From Succinivibrionaceae bacterium UBA3769 (GTDB lineage: Bacteria; Pseudomonadota; Gammaproteobacteria; Enterobacterales; Succinivibrionaceae), in NCBI GenBank assembly GCA_002372325.1, contig DFFT01000061.1, positions 1-24,238 of the forward strand: a stretch of 24,238 nucleotides of DNA, given 5' to 3'. A model generated the notes under the pieces. That model had not been told where the DNA came from, did not search any database, and worked only from the letters and a program-made list of their open reading frames with translations. A program made the position numbers and the translations under genes. Position 1 is the first letter of the stretch, and the number at the start of each line of letters is the position of its first letter. Shown one piece after another: positions 1 through 7,800 of the stretch.

Positions 1-239
1 CCATGACATACCTTATGGAAACAAATTGCCAGCGTTATACCCGCAACAGATACGACAACGCTTGGTATAACGCACGGGGGAGAAAACAAGAAAGGTGAGA
101 CGGTGGTTATGGGAATGTTACCCATAACGTCATTATGCAGTGTTATAGAAGAAATTGCTGGGAGGAGTTAGTGTAGTTCTTTTGGAATTTTATGTCTAAT
201 GCGTTAGAGAAATAATAAAGCACGATAACCGCTTATGGC
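1..239. other. Non-coding flank with nested inverted repeats
   Basis: No convincing gene is seen here. The stretch lies just downstream of the minus-strand ATPase gene and carries two perfect inverted repeats. One has 10-bp arms, GCGTTATACC at 32-41 and its complement at 64-73. The other has 8-bp arms, GTTATGGG at 106-113 and CCCATAAC at 121-128. A 10-bp direct repeat GATAACCGCT lies at 224-233 and again at 254-263, the second copy inside the end of the ATPase gene. No T-run follows the hairpins, so they do not look like an ordinary terminator. Binding sites for a regulator or a transposon-end protein are possible, but this is inference. Confidence 0.5.
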
Positions 240-1523
240 TTAATCCTCGCTAAGATAACCGCTGTACCAAAGATCCCCTAATGCCAATCCCTTTTGTGCC
301 ATATTATTTGCAAGCTCATTATTGCTGACTCTCGCTGCTTTCGAAAAGCCATCTTTCTGTTTTTCCAGTATCCACACCTCATTTGTGTTGAGAGCATTCA
401 GCAAAAAAGGCTGGTGCGTTGTGATTAAGACCTGAGAATCGGCCCTTCTGTCAGAGGCATAATTGCGAAATTCATGAGCCAATGATTCCAGCAGCTTATG
501 ATGCAGCCCATTCTCAGGGGCTTCAATGCAAACCAATGAACAGGGTTCGGGGTCTTCCAGAAGCAGCATATAGGCAAGCAACTTTAATGTGCCGTCAGAC
601 ATCTGCTGAGCAAAAAAAGGTTCGTCAAAGCCCTGCGCAAAAAACTCGAGCAGCAATCTGCCATCAGGAGAAACCTGCGTAACAATCTTATTAACATCCG
701 GAATCATTTTTGAAATTTTATGCAATATTCTCTCGCATCTGTCCGGCCGTTCTCTTTGCATAAACTGAACTACATTGGCAAGATTATCACCACGGGCATT
801 AAGGTGCTTCTGACTGCCGGCAACAGGCAGGGAACGAGCATAATCCGCTGAAAAATCACTCAGGTACCAGCCTGCAATAAACTTCCTGAGTTTTGTGATA
901 CGCGGGTGCTGTTTGAATAATCCCAGAACGGTTATGGCAAGCTGCCGGTTGTTTTCTAATCTGACGACTTCTGTTTCATTGGCTTCGGCACTCTTATGTT
1001 CAGATTCAATCTGAGCGATGAAGTGTTTTAAAGATCTCTCATCCTCATTGGGGAGCTTTCCCAGGGCTGCTCCTTTCCAGACAATGCCTGCCCCGTTATG
1101 CATTATCAAAAAAGCGGAAGGCCTGTCATCCTTTCCGTTTTCCTTTTGCCTTAATATTTCCGTGGATATGAAGGGACGCTGCTGTTCATCAAGCCTAACA
1201 GAGAATTCATAGGTTACCGGCGCCTCGTGGGGACTCTCTCTGTAGCATATCTCAAAATTCATTCCTTCCGAGACAGACTGCTCTTTTGAAAAAATTCTGG
1301 CAAACCCGCCTCTCTCGTCACAAGCCCCTTCCGCTCCCTTTTTTAAACAATCGGAAATGAATCCCAAAGCATCTAATACCGAGCTTTTTCCAGTGCCGTT
1401 TTTCCCTATTAGCGCTGTTAGCCTGGTCAAAGGTTTTTCGTTATGAGTGTGCCAGAGTTTCCCTAACGTTATGTCTTTCAGAGCCTTATAGTTTTGTATT
1501 CTGAGGCCTTCAATCTGCGCCAT
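240..1523 (-). CDS. AAA family ATPase (ABC/SMC-like AAA_21 type)
   Basis: A soluble 427-residue ATPase of the predicted AAA/ABC type. A Walker A motif GKNGTGKS lies near residues 40-47. A Walker B-like CIEAPENGLHH lies near 333-343, just after a signature-like DGTLKLLAYMLLL, and a switch-like THQPFLLNAL follows near 369-378. The C terminus EVWILEK...GDLWYSGYL is typical of predicted ATPases of the COG4637 type. No TOPRIM nuclease domain is visible, so it is not an OLD nuclease. The start chosen is the fourth codon of the longest frame, because AGGA sits 8 nt upstream of it and overlaps the earlier ATG. It lies about 100 bp downstream of tnsC on the same strand and could be co-transcribed. Such ATPases often occur in defence or mobile regions; the function here is unknown. 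Confidence 0.85.
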   Translation of the reverse strand: MAQIEGLRIQNYKALKDITLGKLWHTHNEKPLTRLTALIGKNGTGKSSVLDALGFISDCLKKGAEGACDERGGFARIFSKEQSVSEGMNFEICYRESPHEAPVTYEFSVRLDEQQRPFISTEILRQKENGKDDRPSAFLIMHNGAGIVWKGAALGKLPNEDERSLKHFIAQIESEHKSAEANETEVVRLENNRQLAITVLGLFKQHPRITKLRKFIAGWYLSDFSADYARSLPVAGSQKHLNARGDNLANVVQFMQRERPDRCERILHKISKMIPDVNKIVTQVSPDGRLLLEFFAQGFDEPFFAQQMSDGTLKLLAYMLLLEDPEPCSLVCIEAPENGLHHKLLESLAHEFRNYASDRRADSQVLITTHQPFLLNALNTNEVWILEKQKDGFSKAARVSNNELANNMAQKGLALGDLWYSGYLSED

Positions 1524-1623
1524 TTTCAGCATCCTGATTTACACTGTTAAGACAAATAGATGAGTGAGATAAGCTCGCACGAAAAGTCCAGACAGGCGCT
1601 TTTCGTTTAGCTCATTTCCGGAT

Positions 1624-3123
1624 TTAATGGTGCAAGTAATCAAGCACCGCCGAAACCGTGTCCCGGATAGCTGCCTCGTCATTTTCAGCAAGGTATTCCT
1701 TAATGAGGCCCCGTATGTCATCGGTAACAGCAACTTTCATTGACAGGAGATACTGTTCTGTCATGCCGGCAAGCAATAATTTCTGGTCTGGCGCTTCACC
1801 CGGAAAATCAGGGCTGTTTTCATTGATTTTGCCGCTTTCAAGCTTCATGGCATTCTCGAAGGACTGCTCGAGGGAGACGTGCCATGACAAATCGGCAATC
1901 TTTGCCATACGTTTGCTGTCATTGGATCGCAGGATTTCTGTTATGGGCTTTACATCGCCAAAATAGTCATCATACACGGCCAGTATAATATCCCGGTACA
2001 TGAGAGGCGGTCTGCCCCGTCTGACCAGATCTGACGCTGAGGCCAGCGTTCGCATCTGGGTAAGAATGAAGAGCTTTACCAGAATGTCAGGAATTCCCTG
2101 AGAAAGGTCATACAGCGTTTCTTCAATTTCCTCAATTATCAATGGTACCTCAGACGGCAGGACGTTATATTTCCATAATTCCCCGATAAATGCATTCCAA
2201 TCCCTGTCGCGATAACCCATTCTGTCCCATTGCAGGCATCCTATGGTTCCAAGCCTGCGGGATACTCTCATCCCCTGCTGGCATATTTCCAGAATCTTTG
2301 GCGTTCCCGCAAATATTATCGGCACATTGATGGTGTTTGAGAACTCAACGATAAAGTTAAACAGCTCTGTCTTTCTGCTGCGGGAGCCCAGCAAATTCTG
2401 CGCTTCGTCCAGAATGATAACTCCGACGCAATGGGCATCGCACAGAGACTCAAGACGAGCCCGCAAACTCTCCAGCATGGCATTTTTCGGGATTCCGTCA
2501 GCATAGCTGTTTCCGGTTACCCGGCTGAGCTCGCTGAGAATGCTCATGCACAGAGCTTTTGCCGTAGTGCCGGACGGAACGTCTGCTTTAAGGTACACCA
2601 CCTGATCAAAGACAGCCCCCAGATCAGGCGAATTGTGATGTATTACCTGCGGGTACATGTCGCTAATTATCCGCTCAAGAGCGCGGCTTTTGCCAAGCCC
2701 CCTTGCTCCGATAAGAGACAGCGTCATAGGGGAGGCGCTTATTCTGCCCCAGAAATCTGCTGCAACATGCTTCCCTTGCATCCTGTCATGATAAGCCCGC
2801 TGCAGCATGCTGACATATTGTCCGGTTACCGGCCGGCGCTTTTCATATCCCTGCAAAATAAGGGATGTTATCAGCGATGCCAGTTCATGGTGCCGTAACA
2901 TGGGGATAAACAGATTTGAAGACAGCCGGGAGAGCCATTCCGAGCGCTTCCGGTTTCCCGCCTCCGGGCGCGGCCTCTCAGGAAACCCGGACAGCATCTT
3001 CAGAATCTCATTGCTTTCGTGCTCAGCATAGCACGGCAGAGCTTCTATCAGGGGATTTCCCTGGTAACATGCAACTGAATGCGGTGTGTATTTAGCTGCA
3101 ATTCTGCGAATGCTCTCAGCCAT
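1624..3123 (-). CDS. tnsC: Tn7-type transposition regulator TnsC (orphan)
   Basis: A 499-residue AAA+ ATPase recognised as TnsC of the Tn7 family, the adaptor that links target-site proteins to the TnsAB transposase. The N terminus has NPLIEALP (23-30), resembling Tn7 TnsC's NPFIEALP. Walker A is GARGLGKS (139-146), followed by YPQVIHH and DQVVYLKAD. Walker B is VIILDEAQ (235-242). The motifs IFAGTPK and DLSQGIPDILVKLFILTQMR also match remembered Tn7 TnsC closely. Its length is close to the roughly 555 residues of Tn7 TnsC. An AGGGGAGAG ribosome site sits about 8 nt before the ATG. No tnsB or tnsA precedes it: upstream is a hypothetical gene that ends in its own terminator. The reading frame is intact, so it may be a remnant or a repurposed regulator. 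Confidence 0.9.
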   Translation of the reverse strand: MAESIRRIAAKYTPHSVACYQGNPLIEALPCYAEHESNEILKMLSGFPERPRPEAGNRKRSEWLSRLSSNLFIPMLRHHELASLITSLILQGYEKRRPVTGQYVSMLQRAYHDRMQGKHVAADFWGRISASPMTLSLIGARGLGKSRALERIISDMYPQVIHHNSPDLGAVFDQVVYLKADVPSGTTAKALCMSILSELSRVTGNSYADGIPKNAMLESLRARLESLCDAHCVGVIILDEAQNLLGSRSRKTELFNFIVEFSNTINVPIIFAGTPKILEICQQGMRVSRRLGTIGCLQWDRMGYRDRDWNAFIGELWKYNVLPSEVPLIIEEIEETLYDLSQGIPDILVKLFILTQMRTLASASDLVRRGRPPLMYRDIILAVYDDYFGDVKPITEILRSNDSKRMAKIADLSWHVSLEQSFENAMKLESGKINENSPDFPGEAPDQKLLLAGMTEQYLLSMKVAVTDDIRGLIKEYLAENDEAAIRDTVSAVLDYLHH

Positions 3124-3314
3124 AATAATTGCTCTCCCCTGTTTAATGCCATGACAGGTCTTATGTTACCACCGCATATGAGCATGGCTAATCCCGGATT
3201 TCTGTTTTTTGCTGACTAATCATGATTGGGCGGGTTTTCATGACTTTTGGTTCCGAAAGACCGGACGCTGTATCAAAAGAGCCTTAAGAAAAATGGCATG
3301 ACAGAAAAAAAGAG
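3124..3314 (-). promoter_or_regulatory. Leader/promoter region of tnsC with repeated CATGACA motifs
   Basis: This spacer separates tnsC from the terminator of the upstream gene, so it should hold the tnsC promoter. I see no clean -35/-10 pair. CATGACA occurs at 3150-3156 and 3297-3303, and the variant CATGACTT at 3239-3246. The first copy continues as CATGACAGGTCTTATG and resembles CATGACATACCTTATG at the very start of the window. These could be TnsB-like binding sites or operator copies; the evidence is short-motif similarity only. Confidence 0.35.
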
Positions 3315-3334
3315 AAGCCCGCCAATGCGGGCTT
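3304..3334 (-). terminator. Rho-independent terminator of the HEPN-like gene
   Basis: A hairpin has arms AAGCCCGC (3315-3322) and GCGGGCTT (3327-3334) with a 4-nt loop. Read on the minus strand it is followed by CTCTTTTTTTCTGT. It lies 28 nt beyond the stop of the 3362-3946 gene. This isolates that gene from tnsC transcriptionally. Confidence 0.85.
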
Positions 3335-3361
3335 TATCAGAAAATACCGGAATAACCGCAG

Positions 3362-3946
3362 CTAAAAATGCAGATGACTGAACAGCTGCGAATCCAGCTT
3401 GTAATCGGTTTTGTTCTTCTGATTGAAATAGACGTACATCAGAGATATCAGGACATAATATGCTGACAGCGAATGCAGCACATTTTTAAGATTCGCGAGT
3501 TCGTAATTTAGCATACTGCCGTTAGTGCCCTCTGCCTCCGCGGTACTGTAATGCTTCACCTTGTTATGATCAGCCCACCAGTCACCTGTGCTCTTATCTG
3601 AAAATTTTGTAAACGGAGTTATAGAAATATCATCTCCATCCAGAGTAATTTTCACAGCATAATTCTTAATATTATTGCAGAATTCTTTCTCAATCTTCAA
3701 ATATCTTGAAATAATGTTGCGTTTTGCCGGCTTTTCAACATGATTATCACAGTCAAGCATAACGCACAGTTCCTCAGCCAGAGAATCAATGCTGCTGCAG
3801 ATGCTTAAATAAAGCTGCCGGTATTTCACGGAAAATGTTTTGAAATTCTTCCGATCAATTGTTACATAGCAATTAGTATCCAGAAGCTCCCGCTCGTACA
3901 GCTTAAATTCGCTGACACAACATTTCACAAAAGTAGTAAAATCCAT
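3362..3946 (-). CDS. Hypothetical protein, HEPN-like
   Basis: A 194-residue, mostly helical, AT-rich-coded protein. The notable motif is WWADHNKVKH at about residues 123-132, which resembles the W..YNxVKH signature seen in several HEPN-like hypothetical proteins. The catalytic Rx4-6H motif of HEPN RNases is not clearly present, so nuclease activity cannot be claimed. A hydrophobic helix, LSAYYVLISLMYVYF, lies near the C terminus (about 160-174). The start at 3946 is preferred because GAGGA lies 5 nt upstream, whereas the longer frame start at 3973 has no ribosome site. It is followed by its own terminator. It sits in an accessory block with an XRE regulator, which suggests defence or toxin-antitoxin functions, but that is inference. 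Confidence 0.7.
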   Translation of the reverse strand: MDFTTFVKCCVSEFKLYERELLDTNCYVTIDRKNFKTFSVKYRQLYLSICSSIDSLAEELCVMLDCDNHVEKPAKRNIISRYLKIEKEFCNNIKNYAVKITLDGDDISITPFTKFSDKSTGDWWADHNKVKHYSTAEAEGTNGSMLNYELANLKNVLHSLSAYYVLISLMYVYFNQKNKTDYKLDSQLFSHLHF

Positions 3947-4028
3947 AATTATCCTCATTAAAATGATCAGCAATCAAAAATATAAAAAAAATAAATACTG
4001 ACAAACCAAAACCGACTCCCGAAAGCTG

Positions 4029-4262
4029 CTAATTAACCGCAGCGGAATTACCGGAAAATCCGTGAGCCCTTGCCGGCTTGTGCTTCGCCTGGAGAGCCTG
4101 CATTCTCCGCTGCCGCTGCTCCGCCCGCTTTTGCCGCTCACGCGCCTTCCGCTCCTGCTCTTCCAGATAAGCCCACTCCCGGGCCGTAGCTCCGGAAGAA
4201 AGAGCATCCCTGATTTCATCAGGGGTTAACCCCTCATCCCATAAAAAATCCCATTCGCTCAT
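4029..4262 (-). CDS. Small charged hypothetical protein
   Basis: A 77-residue protein beginning MSEWDFLWDEGLTPDEI. An acidic Trp/Asp-rich head and a short helix-turn-helix-like stretch (LTPDEIRDALSSGATA) are followed by a strongly basic, helical, probably coiled-coil segment (EEQERKARERQKRAEQRQRR). The start at the internal ATG (4262) is preferred: the ribosome site AGGAG is 8 nt upstream of it but only 2 nt from the earlier ATG at 4268. I do not recognise a named family. Small proteins with a similar WDFL..E..G..P.EI head occur in mobile islands as far as I recall. It lies between the XRE gene and the HEPN-like gene on the same strand. Confidence 0.65.
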   Translation of the reverse strand: MSEWDFLWDEGLTPDEIRDALSSGATAREWAYLEEQERKARERQKRAEQRQRRMQALQAKHKPARAHGFSGNSAAVN

Positions 4263-4391
4263 TGGCATTACTCCTGTAACACAAAAAACACCATTAAAAC
4301 CCGATCTCCGTACCCCGGTGAAACCGGAACCTTCTTACAGTTTTTGAAGCAAATCATCCGTTGTCACCACCCTTTTTCCTAAGTTCGATCC

Positions 4392-4429
4392 GGTTTTCCG
4401 AAAATCCTGAAATGATTACTCGGAAAACC
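4392..4429. repeat. 10-bp perfect inverted repeat at the 3' end of the XRE gene
   Basis: Arms GGTTTTCCGA (4392-4401) and TCGGAAAACC (4420-4429) are separated by 18 bp and overlap the stop codon of the XRE-type gene. The transcript could form a stem here. No T-run follows on the minus strand, so it is not a canonical terminator. It may stabilise the 3' end of the mRNA. Confidence 0.5.
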
Positions 4430-5432
4430 ATTCCAAAAGCTGCCGGCCCCGATCATTTATGCTTAACCAGCATTCCTGAGAGTCCTTCCCGGCAATGTTT
4501 CGGTAATCTGTAACAGTATCAAGGTCATTTATTACCGCATAAACGTTGTATCTCAGTCTCTCGATCGGTGGTCTGTCCTTTTCATGTTCCCATTCCTCAT
4601 GGGTAATCCGCAGCATTTTCAGCAATGTCTCCCGGATCCCGTCCGGCAAATCATCCCGAATCTGATTGCTATTGCCGTCCGCAAGTCTTATCCTTCCCTC
4701 AGTTTTATTGAGTAACTGGAGCATTAACCTTGCTTTAAACATGGAAATATTCACCGTAAAATCAAATTCTCTGCCATCCTTCACCCAGTCCTTTAAGCCG
4801 CTGTCAATAAATTCGGCGATAAGTTCTTTCGAAAGCTTTTTAATGTTAAATTCCCGATCCGGTTTCAACTTTAATACCTTCAAAAGAAATTCCGGCTTTA
4901 TGTATCTGATGACTTCAAATAATTTTTCCGCATGATTCAGAAAATTAATGCTGCCAACCCGGTTTATAAAATCAAAGGGAATCAGTCTGAGATCCTCGGT
5001 AAATATTCTCCTTTCGGTTTCTTCCCGGGATCCCGCATCCATGTCGGCGATCACCTCAGTTGCCAGTTCATCCTCATTCAAAAATCTGGCGCCGTAAATA
5101 TGAAGACATCCGAACAGATCCTGCTGCTCCAGACTGAGATGAAGCCCGTCAATAATGCTGTTAAGCTCATCCTCAAACAGGAAGCCCGGCCAGCTGCTAT
5201 TACTGCCGCATTCCATATCTGCGGCCATTTCCCGGAGCAGAGTATCAAGCGAGATGCTGAATATTTCTGCAAGCTGCTCATGATGTTTTTGGCTGATCCT
5301 GGTTTTGCCGGATTCCCAGTTTTGCACCGCAGTAACAGAGACGTTCATCCGTTCAGCCAGCTCAGCCTGGGTTATTCCCTGATTCTCACGGTACCTTTTC
5401 ACAAAGGTTGCTGTTTTACTCATCTTGTTCAT
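4416..5432 (-). CDS. XRE-family transcriptional regulator with long C-terminal domain
   Basis: A 338-residue protein with an N-terminal Cro/CI-type helix-turn-helix. The pattern VKRYRENQGITQAELAERM, then VSVTAVQNWESGKTRIS, covers about residues 11-47 and is classic HTH_3. The remaining roughly 260 residues are helical and unrecognised. The frame is open further upstream, but the ATG at 5432, or the in-frame ATG at 5423, is the sensible start because the HTH begins just after it. Neither has a perfect ribosome site; AAGAGA lies about 10 nt before the second. It is divergent from trxB across a 335-bp gap and probably controls the accessory genes downstream or its own promoter. The long C-terminal part may sense a ligand; this is inference. 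Confidence 0.8.
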   Translation of the reverse strand: MNKMSKTATFVKRYRENQGITQAELAERMNVSVTAVQNWESGKTRISQKHHEQLAEIFSISLDTLLREMAADMECGSNSSWPGFLFEDELNSIIDGLHLSLEQQDLFGCLHIYGARFLNEDELATEVIADMDAGSREETERRIFTEDLRLIPFDFINRVGSINFLNHAEKLFEVIRYIKPEFLLKVLKLKPDREFNIKKLSKELIAEFIDSGLKDWVKDGREFDFTVNISMFKARLMLQLLNKTEGRIRLADGNSNQIRDDLPDGIRETLLKMLRITHEEWEHEKDRPPIERLRYNVYAVINDLDTVTDYRNIAGKDSQECWLSINDRGRQLLEWFSE

Positions 5433-5767
5433 GTCTCTTATTGTAGCCTCTGCTGCAGTTATGAAAACAAAGCATAACTTATTATTTAACAAATTTTCAC
5501 TTGGTGTTATCTTAAGCCTTTGCTCATGGGATTTCACCATGCAGAAATGTGATGTTTTTGCATTTTGTGCTTTAGGATGCTTGGTATTCACCGGGATATT
5601 TCCGGCATTTCCCGGATGTCCGAGATTTTACTGCCCTTCTTAAAACAAGCCGCTGGATGTGTCTCCGAAGCGGAATCCGTTGTTTATCCCGGGAGTATCA
5701 TGTATCCTTGACCGGAAGGCAAAGTCATAAGACAAAACAGATAATCATTAAAACACAGGAGACTTTT
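5433..5767. other. Divergent intergenic region between XRE gene and trxB
   Basis: No gene is supported here. The stretch marks the boundary between the AT-richer accessory block and the housekeeping region. An upstream in-frame extension of the XRE gene reaches 5591 but has no ribosome site and looks non-coding. A TTGACC hexamer near 5708 is followed by ATAAGA after too short a spacer, so I do not call a trxB promoter. Confidence 0.5.
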
Positions 5768-6709
5768 ATGAAAACTGGAAAGGTTATTATTCTCGGATCC
5801 GGTCCCGCCGGCTGCACCGCCGCCATCTATGCCGCCAGAGCCGGACTCAGTCCCGTGCTTATCTCAGGACCGGTGCCGGGAGGTCAGCTTACCAAAACCT
5901 CCGCTATCGAAAACTGGCCCGGAGAAAAGTCCATTTCCGGCTATGACCTGATGGAAAAGCTGATGGATCACGCAAAGTCTCTGGGGACGGAGTTTGTCTC
6001 GGATACCATCGTGTCCGCTGACTTTTCCGGCCGGCCTCTGGTGCTCAAATCAGAAAACGAAACCTATGAGGCCCAGGCTCTTATTATTGCCACCGGAGCC
6101 GAGCCCCGCTGGCTGGGTCTCCCCTCCGAAACAAAATTCATGGGGAACGGCGTCAGCGCCTGCGCCACCTGCGACGGCTTCTTCTACCGGGATCAGGATA
6201 CCGCGGTGGTGGGCGGCGGCAATACCGCCCTCTCTGATGCCCTGTATCTCGCCAATCTGGCCCGGCAGGTATACCTGATTCACCGCCGGGATGAGTTCCG
6301 CGCTGAAAAGACGCTAGTGGACAGAGTACAGGAAAAGGTTAAGGAAGGAAAAATAACTCTGGTGCTTAATGCCGAAGTAAAGGAAATTTTGGGAAATGAT
6401 CTTTCCGGGGTATCCGGGATTAAGGCCGCCTTCAAGGACGGCACTGAAAAGGAAATTCCCGTAACCGGAGTCTTTGTGGCCATCGGGCATCTCCCTAACA
6501 GCAGCATCTTTGCGAACCTTCTGGAAACGGATCACGGCATTGTCAAAACCGGATACGGCGCCTATAAGACCGGCACCAGCGTTCCCGGGGTATTTGCTGC
6601 CGGAGACGTGCAGGATCCGCTGTACCGTCAGGCCATTACCTCCGCCGGAACCGGCTGCATGGCTGCTCAGGACGCCGCCCGCTACCTGAAGGAAGCCGGC
6701 ATCGCCTGA
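5768..6709 (+). CDS. trxB: Thioredoxin reductase
   Basis: A 313-residue flavoenzyme that transfers electrons from NADPH through FAD and a redox disulfide to thioredoxin in the cytoplasm. It shows the FAD-binding GSGPAG near residue 10, the redox centre CATC (132-135) followed by DG, the NADPH-binding GGGNTA (149-154), HRRDEFR (172-178), and a C-terminal FAAGDV motif with QAITSAGTGCMAA. Length matches the low-molecular-weight bacterial class. The start is the ATG at 5768, with AGGAG about 7 nt upstream; the longer open frame upstream lacks a ribosome site. It ends 7 bp from the end of the convergent sugar kinase gene, and no clear terminator is visible between them. Confidence 0.97.
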   Translation: MKTGKVIILGSGPAGCTAAIYAARAGLSPVLISGPVPGGQLTKTSAIENWPGEKSISGYDLMEKLMDHAKSLGTEFVSDTIVSADFSGRPLVLKSENETYEAQALIIATGAEPRWLGLPSETKFMGNGVSACATCDGFFYRDQDTAVVGGGNTALSDALYLANLARQVYLIHRRDEFRAEKTLVDRVQEKVKEGKITLVLNAEVKEILGNDLSGVSGIKAAFKDGTEKEIPVTGVFVAIGHLPNSSIFANLLETDHGIVKTGYGAYKTGTSVPGVFAAGDVQDPLYRQAITSAGTGCMAAQDAARYLKEAGIA

Positions 6710-6716
6710 TATTGAG

Positions 6717-7634
6717 CTACCACCTCATGGCGGCGGCAATGATTTCCGCCGCCTGTTCCCGGGTAAGCTGCCAGGACACTCCCGGAGGAAGCCACGCCCC
6801 GGTGTTTTCCACCACCCGGCGGGCATGGAATCTGGCAATCACATGACTCTCATAGGGAGAAAAGCCCTCCAGCCGGGAAGCCGCATAGGCAGCTCCGAAG
6901 GCATCTCCGGCCCCCACCGTATCCCGCACCGCGGCCTTAAGAGCCGGGAGATCAGAGACCTCGCCGTTCTCCATAACAAGAGACCCCTGATCCCCTCGGG
7001 TAAGAATGAGCCCCCGGAGCCGGAAGCGCTCCTTAAGCCAGCTAAGCCGAAGCTCCGGAGTTCCCTGGGGAATTCCGAAAAGTCCCGTTATCACCTCCAG
7101 CTCCTCTGTGTTTACCTTCACCATATGGCAGGCGGTGAAGATCTCTTCAAGAAGCTCCCGGGAGTAGTAATGCTCCCGGAAATTCACATCGCAGAAAATA
7201 AGGCAATCTTGGGGCAGATGCTCCCAGGCTCTTTTCAGGAAGGCCCGGGAATCCGGACTCCGAGCCATGAGGGTGCCAAAGGAAAACAGGACAGCATTTT
7301 TAAGAACCGGGACGGTTTCCGGCCGCATTTCCAGATGATCCCAGGCCCGATCCTCCAGAATATGATAGCTGACCGCATCTCCGGAGCCGGACACCAGTAC
7401 CTCCCCGGTGGGCCAGGAAGAGGACTGGAGCTGTGTTTCCAGACTGTCCCGGCAATAACCTCTGATAAGATCTCCAAGTTCATCGTCCCCCGCGGCGCTC
7501 ACCATAAGGGATCTTCTCCCGAAAAGACGAGCGTGCCAGGCAAAGTTGGCGGGAGCGCCCCCGGGGCAGAGACGATTTCCGAAGTTATCCACAACAATTT
7601 CCCCGGCGGCAACAATATAACGCTCATTATCCAC
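6717..7634 (-). CDS. PfkB-family carbohydrate kinase (fructokinase-like)
   Basis: A 305-residue ribokinase/PfkB-family sugar kinase that phosphorylates a sugar or nucleoside with ATP in the cytoplasm. It has an N-terminal substrate-binding GGAPANFAWH, the middle motif KVNTEE, and the C-terminal family signature DTVGAGDAF (238-246), whose final Asp is the catalytic base. Overall shape and the GGAPANFA motif favour a fructokinase-like enzyme, but substrate cannot be fixed from sequence. The start is a GTG at 7634: GGGGAGGA lies 6 nt upstream, whereas the longer frame would begin at a GTG with no ribosome site. A minus-strand TATAAT at 7673-7678 is the likely -10. It is divergent from trmL. Confidence 0.9.
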   Translation of the reverse strand: MDNERYIVAAGEIVVDNFGNRLCPGGAPANFAWHARLFGRRSLMVSAAGDDELGDLIRGYCRDSLETQLQSSSWPTGEVLVSGSGDAVSYHILEDRAWDHLEMRPETVPVLKNAVLFSFGTLMARSPDSRAFLKRAWEHLPQDCLIFCDVNFREHYYSRELLEEIFTACHMVKVNTEELEVITGLFGIPQGTPELRLSWLKERFRLRGLILTRGDQGSLVMENGEVSDLPALKAAVRDTVGAGDAFGAAYAASRLEGFSPYESHVIARFHARRVVENTGAWLPPGVSWQLTREQAAEIIAAAMRW

Positions 7635-7672
7635 AGCATTTCCTCCCCTGAGATTCACTCCGGCCTCCGAAA

Positions 7673-7775
7673 ATTATATCCGGCATCCCGATTCCCGAAA
7701 ACACGTCCCGGCGCCGGGAAACCGCTATAATTTCTGAAAACGATCCCTTTTAAGGTTATAATGCCCTTGTATTAT
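7673..7775. promoter_or_regulatory. Divergent promoter region pfkB/trmL with 14-bp palindrome
   Basis: On the minus strand a TATAAT (complement of 7673-7678) could drive the kinase gene. On the plus strand TATAAT at 7726-7731 and 7757-7762, and TATTAT at 7770-7775, could drive trmL; their -35 boxes are weak. A perfect 14-bp palindrome TCCCGGCGCCGGGA (7706-7719) sits between the two sets and may be an operator. The promoter calls rest on -10 matches only. Confidence 0.45.
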
Positions 7776-7800
7776 AGGAATAAGAGGTTCAGGCCTTTCA

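Noticed and set aside
240..1523. OLD-family nuclease
   Set aside because: The ATPase motifs fit, but no C-terminal TOPRIM domain is present in the protein.
6825..7730. A 301-codon plus-strand frame opposite the PfkB-type kinase gene
   Set aside because: Shadow of the kinase gene, which carries the DTVGAGDAF signature; the product shows no family features.
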